Assembly: GCA_910579305.1 (NCBI GenBank)
Contig: CAJTTA010000039.1
Coordinates: 1-20,230, forward strand
DNA from: an uncultured Muribaculaceae bacterium
GTDB taxonomy: Bacteria > Bacteroidota > Bacteroidia > Bacteroidales > Muribaculaceae
Direction: 5' to 3'
Length of the DNA: 20,230 bases
Shown: in pieces, positions 14,009-20,230 of the stretch
How positions within the stretch are numbered: the stretch's first letter is position 1
Layout: each line of letters opens with the position of its first letter
Notes under the pieces: model-generated
Told to the model about the DNA's origin: nothing
Seen by the model: the letters and a program-made list of their open reading frames with translations, nothing else
Databases searched by the model: none
Made by a program: the position numbers and the translations under genes

Positions 14009-14815
14009 ATGTGGTTAACAAGCTCATCTGTAGGACGTAAGTTTGTCATGGCCCTCACGGGTGCGGCACTTGTCCTATTTGTCACATTTCACTGTCTGAT
14101 GAACAGTGTGGCCATTCTATGGCCTTCGGCCTACAATGCTGTCTGCGAATTCCTGGGCGCCAACTGGTATGCCCTCGTCGCCTCAGCCGGCTTAGGCCTT
14201 CTCGTGGTCATTCACATCATCTATGCCCTGTGGCTCACCATGCAGAACCGCGCGGCCCGCGGCCACGTGCGCTATGCGCTCAGCTCTCGTCCCGCCTCTG
14301 TAGAGTGGTCATCCAAGAACATGCTCGTGCTCGGCATCGTGGTGCTGTGCTTCCTGGGCGTCCACCTCATCCAGTTCTGGGCTAAGATGCAGCTTGCCGA
14401 GATCCTGGGCTGCGAGGGTGAATATCCCGCCGCCGCAGGCACACTCTTCATCGGCGAGGCCTTCAGCTGCTGGCTCACTCCGGTGATCTATGCCATAGGC
14501 TTCATCGCTTTGTGGTTCCACCTCAATCATGGATTCTGGAGCATGTTCCAGAGTGTGGGTTGGGATAACACTACATGGATTCCGCGCCTCCAGTGCATAG
14601 GTAAGTTGTGGGTGGGTATCGTGATGGTGCTCTTCTTCATCCAGATAGGCGTGTTCACTTATCGTGCCAACACCGATTATTATCAGACCGATCCCGTGCT
14701 CGTGCAGCAGTATGAGGAAATGCGTGGCGGAGAGAAGGCTTCTCCCTGTGCTCCCTGCTCCGGCGCCGAGTGTGTGCTTCCCGAGGCTTGCCCCGGCAAT
14801 TCAGTTAACAATTAA
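14009..14815 (+). CDS. sdhC: Succinate dehydrogenase / fumarate reductase cytochrome b subunit
   Basis: This is the membrane anchor of the menaquinone-linked complex, of the single-subunit b558 type that carries two hemes. Five membrane segments are visible at about 13-33, 58-78, 105-125, 153-173 and 198-218. His28, His69, His119 and His171 or His174 lie in or at the ends of these helices and are candidate heme ligands. The 268-residue length is more than I expect for this family. The extra part is a C-terminal tail after residue 240 with four cysteines (247, 250, 255, 261) in CAPCSGAECVLPEAC. No separate sdhD is present, as usual for this type. It is first in the operon, 17 bases before sdhA. 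Confidence 0.93.
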   Translation: MWLTSSSVGRKFVMALTGAALVLFVTFHCLMNSVAILWPSAYNAVCEFLGANWYALVASAGLGLLVVIHIIYALWLTMQNRAARGHVRYALSSRPASVEWSSKNMLVLGIVVLCFLGVHLIQFWAKMQLAEILGCEGEYPAAAGTLFIGEAFSCWLTPVIYAIGFIALWFHLNHGFWSMFQSVGWDNTTWIPRLQCIGKLWVGIVMVLFFIQIGVFTYRANTDYYQTDPVLVQQYEEMRGGEKASPCAPCSGAECVLPEACPGNSVNN

Positions 14816-14832
14816 TTCCTTTCACAGCCGAT

Positions 14833-16857
14833 ATGGAAACTAAAGTAGAAAATGTAAAGGTAATGAATCCGGCGGACAGCAAAATCCCCGAGGGTCCTGT
14901 CGCTGAGAAATGGACCAATTATAAGGCTCACCAGAAGCTGGTGAACCCCGCCAACAAGCGTCGTCTCGACATCATCGTTGTGGGCACCGGTCTTGCCGGA
15001 GCATCTGCAGCCTCGACTCTGGCTGAGATGGGCTTCAACGTGCTCAACTTCTGCATCCAGGATAGCCCCCGCCGCGCGCACTCCATCGCCGCACAGGGTG
15101 GTATCAACGCAGCCAAGAACTATCAGAATGACGGCGACAGCGTATATCGTCTCTTTTACGACACCGTGAAGGGTGGTGACTACCGTGCCCGCGAGGCCAA
15201 CGTGTATCGCCTCGCCGAGGTGTCAAACAATATCATAGACCAGTGTGTGGCCCAGGGCGTGCCTTTCGCCCGTGAGTACGGCGGTCTGCTTGCCAACCGC
15301 TCTTTCGGCGGCGCGCAGGTTTCCCGCACATTCTATGCCAAGGGTCAGACCGGCCAGCAGCTTCTGCTCGGCGCATACTCCAGCCTCAACCGCCAGATCG
15401 AGCTCGGCAAGGTGAAGAGCTTCAACCGCTATGAGATGCACGACGTGGTGCTCATCAAGGATAAGGACGGAGTGGAGCGTGCCCGCGGCATCATCGCCAA
15501 GAACCTCGTGACCGGCAAGATGGAGCGTTTCGCCGCTCATGCAGTGGTGATCGCCACCGGCGGCTATGGCAATGCCTACTTCCTTTCGACCAATGCAATG
15601 GCCTGCAACGTCTCCGCTGCAATGGCCTGCTATCGCAAGGGCGCGTATTTCGCCAATCCCGCTTACGTGCAGATTCACCCCACTTGTATCCCCGTGCACG
15701 GCGACAAGCAGAGTAAGCTCACGCTCATGAGTGAGTCTCTGCGTAACGACGGCCGCATATGGGTGCCCAAGGATATCGAGGATGCCAAGAAGCTGCAGAA
15801 GGGTCTCATAAAGGGTTCCGACATACCCGAGGAGAAGCGCGACTATTATCTGGAGCGCCGCTACCCGGCCTTCGGCAACCTCGTGCCCCGCGACGTGGCT
15901 TCACGTGCGGCCAAGGAGCGTTGCGACCATGGCTATGGCGTGAACAACACCGGCCTGGCCGTGTTCCTCGACTTCTCCGAGGCCATCAACCGTCTCGGCA
16001 TCGATGTAGTGCGCCAGCGTTATGGCAACCTCTTTGACATGTATGAGGAGATCACCGACGTGAACCCCGGCGAGCTCGCCAATGTGGTGGACGGTGTGAA
16101 CTACTATAACCCCATGATGATCTTCCCCGCCATCCACTACACTATGGGCGGCATATGGGTTGACTATGAGCTTCAGACCACTGTCAAGGGTCTCTTCGCC
16201 ATCGGCGAGTGCAACTTCTCTGACCATGGTGCCAACCGTCTCGGCGCTTCTGCACTCATGCAGGGCCTGGCCGACGGCTATTTCGTGCTCCCCTATACTA
16301 TACAGAACTATCTCAGCGACCAGATCACCGTGCCCCGCTTCAGCACCGACACTCCTGAATTCGATGAAGCGGAGAAGCGTTGCCAGGATAAGATGAACCG
16401 CCTCATGTCCATCAAGGGCAGCCGCTCTGTCGACTCCATCCATAAGGAACTCGGCCACATCATGTGGGAGTATGTGGGCATGGGCCGCACCAAGGAAGGC
16501 CTTGAGACTGCTCTGGAGAAACTCGCCGAGCTCCGCAAGGTGTTTGACAAAGACCTCTACATCCCCGGCGACCAGAAGGGCATGAACATCGAGCTTGACA
16601 AGGCTTTCCGTCTCAATGACTTCATCACCATGGGTCAGCTCATGGCCTACGATGCCATCAACCGCAACGAGAGCTGCGGCGGCCACTTCCGTGAGGAATA
16701 CCAGACGGAAGAGGGCGAGGCCAAGCGTGATGACGAGAACTATTTCTACGTCTCCTGCTGGGATTATCAGGGTTCCGATGAGAAGGCTCCCGAGCTTATC
16801 AAGGAACCTCTCCACTACGAGGCTATCAAGGTGCAGACACGTAACTATAAGTCATAA
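14833..16857 (+). CDS. sdhA: Succinate dehydrogenase / fumarate reductase flavoprotein subunit
   Basis: This catalytic subunit interconverts succinate and fumarate. In fermenting Bacteroidales it probably acts mainly as a fumarate reductase in succinate and propionate production. The 674 residues include the FAD dinucleotide fold VVGTGLAGASAAS (49-61), His83 in HSIAAQGG for covalent FAD attachment, and ATGGYGNAYFLSTNA (241-255). The catalytic region includes IHPT (281-284), VPRDVASRA with Arg353, HYTMGG (435-440) and GECNFSDHGANRLGAS (458-473). The C-terminal domain carries the usual helical bundle. FAD would come from RibF, encoded upstream in the window. The names frdA and sdhA are interchangeable here, because sequence alone does not set the direction of the reaction. 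Confidence 0.97.
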   Translation: METKVENVKVMNPADSKIPEGPVAEKWTNYKAHQKLVNPANKRRLDIIVVGTGLAGASAASTLAEMGFNVLNFCIQDSPRRAHSIAAQGGINAAKNYQNDGDSVYRLFYDTVKGGDYRAREANVYRLAEVSNNIIDQCVAQGVPFAREYGGLLANRSFGGAQVSRTFYAKGQTGQQLLLGAYSSLNRQIELGKVKSFNRYEMHDVVLIKDKDGVERARGIIAKNLVTGKMERFAAHAVVIATGGYGNAYFLSTNAMACNVSAAMACYRKGAYFANPAYVQIHPTCIPVHGDKQSKLTLMSESLRNDGRIWVPKDIEDAKKLQKGLIKGSDIPEEKRDYYLERRYPAFGNLVPRDVASRAAKERCDHGYGVNNTGLAVFLDFSEAINRLGIDVVRQRYGNLFDMYEEITDVNPGELANVVDGVNYYNPMMIFPAIHYTMGGIWVDYELQTTVKGLFAIGECNFSDHGANRLGASALMQGLADGYFVLPYTIQNYLSDQITVPRFSTDTPEFDEAEKRCQDKMNRLMSIKGSRSVDSIHKELGHIMWEYVGMGRTKEGLETALEKLAELRKVFDKDLYIPGDQKGMNIELDKAFRLNDFITMGQLMAYDAINRNESCGGHFREEYQTEEGEAKRDDENYFYVSCWDYQGSDEKAPELIKEPLHYEAIKVQTRNYKS

Positions 16858-16868
16858 ACCACTTCATA

Positions 16869-16911
16869 GGGCGGGCCGGCTCACGGCCATGCGGCACTTG
16901 CCGGGCCGCCC
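16869..16911 (+). other. GC-rich intercistronic hairpin between sdhA and sdhB
   Basis: GGGCGGGCCGGC (16869-16880) pairs with GCCGGGCCGCCC (16900-16911) with one mismatch, enclosing a 19-base loop. It ends 26 bases before the sdhB ATG and has no T tract. It may stabilise the upstream mRNA or set the ratio of subunits. Confidence 0.6.
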
Positions 16912-16937
16912 GGGCTTTAATTAATGATTATCTAAAA

Positions 16938-17705
16938 ATGGAAAATAGCAATAACACTATGAAAGTCAATCTCCGTGTGTGGCGTCAGTCAGGCCCCAAG
17001 GAGAAAGGTGGTTTCGTGACTTACAAGGATGTGGAAACCACTCCCGACACTTCTTTCCTCGAGACTCTCGACATCCTCAACGAGCGTCTTATAAATGAGG
17101 ATCATCAGGAACCCATAGCATTCGACCATGATTGCCGCGAGGGCATATGCGGCATGTGCTCGCTTTATATCAACGGTCATCCTCACGGCCCTGCCGTAGG
17201 CGCCACTACCTGCCAGCTCTACATGCGTCGTTTCGAAGATGGCGAGACTATCACCGTAGAGCCTTGGCGCTCTGCCGCATTCCCTGTGATCAAGGACTTG
17301 ATCGTAGACCGCAATGCATTCGACAAGATCCAGCAGGCAGGCGGCTACGTGTCATTCAATTGCGGCGGCGCTCAGGATGCCAACAATCTGCCTATCTCCA
17401 AGGAGGCTGCCGATGAAGCCATGGACTCCGCCACCTGCATAGGCTGCGGCGCATGTGTGGCTGCATGTAAGAATGGCTCCGCAATGCTGTTTGTCTCCGC
17501 CAAGGTGAGCCAGTTTGCACTCCTGCCCCAGGGTAAGGTGGAGGCCGACCGCCGCGTGCGCGCAATGGTGGCCCGCATGGATGAGCTCGGTTTCGGCAAC
17601 TGCACCAACACCGGCGCCTGCTCCGCAGAGTGTCCCAAGCAGGTGAAGCTCTATAACATAGGCCGCATGAACCGTCAGTTCATAGCCGCCAAGTGCAAGG
17701 AATGA
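16938..17705 (+). CDS. sdhB: Succinate dehydrogenase / fumarate reductase iron-sulfur subunit
   Basis: This subunit relays electrons between FAD in SdhA and heme and menaquinone in SdhC. The 255-residue chain has a plant-type ferredoxin domain whose [2Fe-2S] ligands are Cys66, Cys71, Cys74 and Cys92. The C-terminal domain has CIGCGACVAAC (167-177) and Cys222, Cys228 and Cys232. By family pattern, 167, 170, 173 and 232 bind [4Fe-4S], while 177, 222 and 228 bind [3Fe-4S]. All expected ligands are present. It starts 80 bases after sdhA, a wider gap than sdhC-sdhA, occupied by a GC-rich hairpin. A second in-frame ATG at codon 8 is a possible alternative start. Confidence 0.97.
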   Translation: MENSNNTMKVNLRVWRQSGPKEKGGFVTYKDVETTPDTSFLETLDILNERLINEDHQEPIAFDHDCREGICGMCSLYINGHPHGPAVGATTCQLYMRRFEDGETITVEPWRSAAFPVIKDLIVDRNAFDKIQQAGGYVSFNCGGAQDANNLPISKEAADEAMDSATCIGCGACVAACKNGSAMLFVSAKVSQFALLPQGKVEADRRVRAMVARMDELGFGNCTNTGACSAECPKQVKLYNIGRMNRQFIAAKCKE

Positions 17706-17748
17706 TAGCTTCCCGGGGATAGCTTCTCCGGCAGACTTGATAGATAAC

Positions 17749-17799
17749 ACATGCGGAGTGCCTGACAAAGATACGGCGCTCCGCATGTTTCATTTTTTT
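17749..17799 (+). terminator. Terminator of the sdhCAB operon
   Basis: ACATGCGGAGTGCC (17749-17762) pairs with GGCGCTCCGCATGT (17775-17788), with one G-U pair over a 12-base loop. TTCATTTTTTT follows. It is one of the strongest terminators in the window. Confidence 0.9.
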
Positions 17800-17823
17800 C
17801 TCAGAAACAGTCATAAGGATTCT

Positions 17824-18543
17824 ATGATATCATTACGTAATCTATTTCGCATCACGCCTCTGTTGATTATTCTGCTGCTTGCTTCGGGCTGCCGGAAGAA
17901 TCAGTTTTCTCTCACCGGGCAGATTGAAGGAGGAGCCGGCAGTACTCTCTATATGTCCTGGCGGGCCGCTTCGGGCACCCGCGACTTCATGGCATCGCAG
18001 GCAGTGCCTCTCACAGCATCGCAGTTCAAGGTGGAGGGGCCGGTGAAGAAACCCTCCGTGATATGGGTGTTTTCATCGGGCAGGAAGCTGCTCAGGGCCA
18101 TATATGTAGAGCGCGGAGATGAGCTCAGGGCCGAAGGAAATATGCAGCAGCCGTTGTTGTGGCAGATAAGCGGCAATGAGGTGATGGAGGAAGTGAGTGA
18201 ATGGGCTGTGGCGAATGAGAAGGCTCTCGGCGGGGGCGCACCCGTGGATGTGAACGCGGCTGTGCGCGCATTCGCTCGCGAGCATTCCGGGTCGAGGAGC
18301 ACGCTGTTTCTGCTTTTCACGCTTTACGACCGTGCTCTTGACGCCAAGGGATTCTTCCGCATGCTTGCTGAGTGCAAGGATAAGGAGATGATGGCCGAGA
18401 TGAAAGAGGCGTGTCTGGAGCCGGTAGATGCCGCATCAGTGTCATTGCCGGCCGACATGCAGCGGCGCATAAGGGAGGTGCTTGAGCCTGACAGTGTCTC
18501 TGTCGCGCCCGACACTACCCGCCAGAAGTCTAAACAGTCCTAA
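17824..18543 (+). CDS. DUF4369-type lipoprotein without thioredoxin domain
   Basis: The 239-residue protein has a signal peptide and lipobox LASGC, with lipidated Cys23. The next region, FSLTGQIEGGAGSTLYMSW (28-46), and later FKVEGPVKKPSVIWVF look like the DUF4369 domain. In Bacteroidota that domain usually precedes a TlpA-like thioredoxin domain. Here no CxxC is found; the remainder (120-239) is mostly helical and ends in a polar tail. The in-frame TTG at 17737 and ATG at 17785 lie in the terminator hairpin, so the ATG at 17824 is chosen. It precedes comM by nine bases, suggesting co-transcription, but I see no clear promoter. The DUF4369 call is by eye. Confidence 0.78.
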   Translation: MISLRNLFRITPLLIILLLASGCRKNQFSLTGQIEGGAGSTLYMSWRAASGTRDFMASQAVPLTASQFKVEGPVKKPSVIWVFSSGRKLLRAIYVERGDELRAEGNMQQPLLWQISGNEVMEEVSEWAVANEKALGGGAPVDVNAAVRAFAREHSGSRSTLFLLFTLYDRALDAKGFFRMLAECKDKEMMAEMKEACLEPVDAASVSLPADMQRRIREVLEPDSVSVAPDTTRQKSKQS

Positions 18544-18552
18544 TTTAAGCAT

Positions 18553-20127
18553 ATGCTCAGCAAAATACTCAGCGCGGCGGTGCATGGCATAGAGGCCTTT
18601 CCCGTCACTATAGAGACGGTGGTGAGCCGAGGCTCCTCATTTGTCATAGTGGGTTTGCCCGACAAGGCCATTCAGGAGAGTCAGACCCGCATAGAGAATG
18701 CCATAGTGCACGGTGGGATGAAATTTCCTCACAGGCGCATTGTGATCAATCTCGCGCCGGCCGATGTGCGGAAAGAGGGAGCGGCGTTTGATCTCCCTAT
18801 GGCTCTCGGCATTCTCATCGCTTCGGAAGATGTGACATGCCCGAGTCCTGAGGAGTATATGATAAGTGGGGAATTGAGTCTTGACGGCTCGGTGCTTCCG
18901 GTGAAGGGGATTCTGCCCATGGCCATAAAGGCCAGACAGGCTGGAGTGAGGCGCATGATAGTGCCTGCGGCCAATGCCTCGGAAGCCGCGGTGGTCAATG
19001 ACATAGAAGTGTTTGGCGTGGAGAACATAGGGCAGGCCGTGTCGGTGCTCAAAGGGGAAGCATGTGTGTCGCCCACGGTGGTGGATACCCGTGGGGAATT
19101 CATGAAGCGGGCAGAGAGGTTTGATTTCGACTTCTCCGATGTAAGAGGGCAGGAGGCAGTGAAGCGGGCATTTGAGGTGGCCTGTGCCGGCGGCCACAAT
19201 ATTCTTCTTGTGGGGCCTCCCGGCTCCGGCAAGAGCATGATGGCCAAGAGGCTGCCGTCGATCATGCCTCCACTCACGCTGCATGAGGCGCTGGAGACTA
19301 CCAAGATACATTCGGTGGCGGGGCGTCTCGGCCGTGGTGCCATGCTCATGACAGAGCGTCCCTTCCGTTCGCCTCACCACACAGTGAGCCCGGTGGCTCT
19401 GGTGGGTGGTGGCGCCAGTCCGCAGCCCGGCGAGATAAGCCTTGCGCATAACGGAGTGCTGTTTCTCGATGAGTTTCCGGAATTTCCGCGCCAGGTCATA
19501 GAAGTGCTCCGCCAGCCCATAGAAGACCGCCACGTCACCATCTCCAGAGCGCGCTACAATGTGGATTATCCTGCCGCCTTCATGCTTGTGGCCAGTATGA
19601 ATCCCTGTCCATGCGGATATTACGGACACCCTACGCGCCAGTGCACGTGCGCACCGGGGCAGGTGTCGCGTTACCTGAACCGCATATCGGGGCCAATGCT
19701 CGACCGCATCGACATACAGTGCGAGATACAGCCCGTGCCCTTTGAGAAGCTTTCCTCTCTGGAGGAGGGGGAGAGCAGTGCCGACATACGCACCCGTGTG
19801 GTGCGGGCCCGGGAGGTGCAGGCCGAGCGCTTCACGGGAGAGACCGGAGTCTATTGCAACGCGCAGATGGGTTCGCGCCTGTTGCGCAGACACTGTGCAC
19901 TCGACCCTGCCTCTCTGCGGCAGCTGCAGGCAGCCATGGAACGCTACGACATGTCGGCGCGTGCCTACGACCGCATTCTGCGCGTGGCCCGCACCATAGC
20001 CGATCTTGACTATGCCTCCTGCATGAGTGCGGGCGAGGCAGCATCACGCCCTGTCGAGGCCCGGCATATAGCCGAAGCCATAGGCTATCGCAACCTTGAC
20101 CGCGCCGGTTACGGTTCCGCCTATTGA
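18553..20127 (+). CDS. comM: ComM/YifB-family Mg-chelatase-like AAA+ ATPase
   Basis: Family members such as ComM act as hexameric helicases that promote branch migration during natural transformation; in non-competent bacteria the role is less clear. The 524 residues are of usual length. The N-terminal part (1-170) has the ChlI/Lon-protease-like fold with VVSRGSSFVIVGLPDKAIQE (23-42) and NLAPADVRKEGAAFDLP (66-82). The AAA+ core has Walker A GPPGSGKS (221-228) and Walker B VLFLDEF (302-308). The cysteine motif CPCGYYGHPTRQCTC (352-366) could bind metal, and MLDRIDI (382-388) follows. A C-terminal helical domain ends with RAYDRILRVARTIADLD. The frame is intact. Confidence 0.95.
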   Translation: MLSKILSAAVHGIEAFPVTIETVVSRGSSFVIVGLPDKAIQESQTRIENAIVHGGMKFPHRRIVINLAPADVRKEGAAFDLPMALGILIASEDVTCPSPEEYMISGELSLDGSVLPVKGILPMAIKARQAGVRRMIVPAANASEAAVVNDIEVFGVENIGQAVSVLKGEACVSPTVVDTRGEFMKRAERFDFDFSDVRGQEAVKRAFEVACAGGHNILLVGPPGSGKSMMAKRLPSIMPPLTLHEALETTKIHSVAGRLGRGAMLMTERPFRSPHHTVSPVALVGGGASPQPGEISLAHNGVLFLDEFPEFPRQVIEVLRQPIEDRHVTISRARYNVDYPAAFMLVASMNPCPCGYYGHPTRQCTCAPGQVSRYLNRISGPMLDRIDIQCEIQPVPFEKLSSLEEGESSADIRTRVVRAREVQAERFTGETGVYCNAQMGSRLLRRHCALDPASLRQLQAAMERYDMSARAYDRILRVARTIADLDYASCMSAGEAASRPVEARHIAEAIGYRNLDRAGYGSAY

Positions 20128-20147
20128 TGCCGTCATTTTCTCTCCCA

Positions 20148-20190
20148 CTTGCCTAAGCTGGCGAGAGGTGAGGGCGCTAAGAGAGCGTTT
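20148..20190 (+). terminator. Weak hairpins after comM
   Basis: CTTGCC (20148-20153) pairs with GGCGAG (20160-20165), and CGCT (20175-20178) pairs with AGCG (20184-20187) before TTTGAATTT. Both stems are short, so termination here is doubtful. Confidence 0.25.
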
Positions 20191-20220
20191 GAATTTAAAC
20201 CGTATTAACAATTAAAGAGA

Positions 20221-20230
20221 ATGGGAGTAA
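20221..20230 (+). CDS. Possible start of the next gene, cut by the window edge
   Basis: ATGGGAGTAA begins at 20221 after an A-rich leader (AACAATTAAAGAGA), which resembles the context of other starts here. Only three codons are visible, so neither the product nor the reality of the gene can be judged. Confidence 0.3.

Noticed and set aside
15901..16815. 304-codon minus-strand frame opposite sdhA
   Set aside because: It is a mirror of a well-conserved sdhA, with His/Val/Gly-rich, motif-free composition and no promoter of its own.
17737..17823. N-terminal extension of the DUF4369 lipoprotein
   Set aside because: This segment forms the sdh terminator hairpin. The ATG at 17824 directly gives a lipoprotein signal peptide.
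18637..19893. 418-codon open frame on the minus strand opposite comM
   Set aside because: comM has all its motifs and an intact frame on the plus strand. The antisense translation is rich in His, Arg and Gly with no recognisable domain, as expected from strong codon bias in a GC-rich gene.

Overview
The window is ordinary chromosomal DNA of a Bacteroidota bacterium, most likely order Bacteroidales. The moderately high GC content and the gene style resemble Muribaculaceae, but I cannot confirm the family from sequence alone. Supporting signs are several TAnnTTTG promoter boxes (some with TTTG about 19-20 bases upstream), no consistent Shine-Dalgarno sequences, Bacteroidota-type lipoproteins, a DUF6175-like protein, a DUF4369 protein and a three-gene fumarate reductase with a diheme cytochrome b. 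I see no mobile element, rRNA, tRNA or CRISPR array.

Layout. From 246 to 1583 lies pgi (glucose-6-phosphate isomerase), followed by a hairpin and a small outer-membrane beta-barrel gene (1720-2244) with two hairpins after it. From 2581 to 7680 runs a same-strand set of five exported proteins of unknown role: an LPP20-like protein, a DUF6175-like protein, a TolB/CsgG-like protein with a TPR-like and coiled-coil tail, a three-part protein ending in a beta-barrel, and a surface-type lipoprotein with Ig-like domains. A bidirectional terminator separates this set from pfkA on the minus strand (7778-8758). Divergent from pfkA is an operon of a HAD phosphatase, ribF and upp (8887-11085). It converges on a minus-strand OmpA/glycine-zipper lipoprotein (11169-11861).

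Next come purC and menG, overlapping by ATGA (12049-13751), then a terminator and a very good promoter for sdhC-sdhA-sdhB (14009-17705). The sdh leader is about 150 nt and carries a perfect hairpin and a possible 11-codon leader ORF. A strong terminator closes this operon. The window ends with a DUF4369 lipoprotein gene, comM (YifB-family AAA ATPase), and the first ten bases of what may be another gene.

How the genes work together. pgi and pfkA encode two successive steps of upper glycolysis. ribF makes the FMN and FAD needed by flavoproteins such as SdhA. menG finishes menaquinone, the quinone partner of the Sdh/Frd complex encoded just downstream. upp and purC serve pyrimidine salvage and purine synthesis. 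The least understood and most interesting part is the five-gene envelope cluster at 2581-7680. Its parts look like the separate domains of FlgT/TolB/CsgG-type periplasmic proteins placed together with an outer-membrane barrel and a surface lipoprotein.
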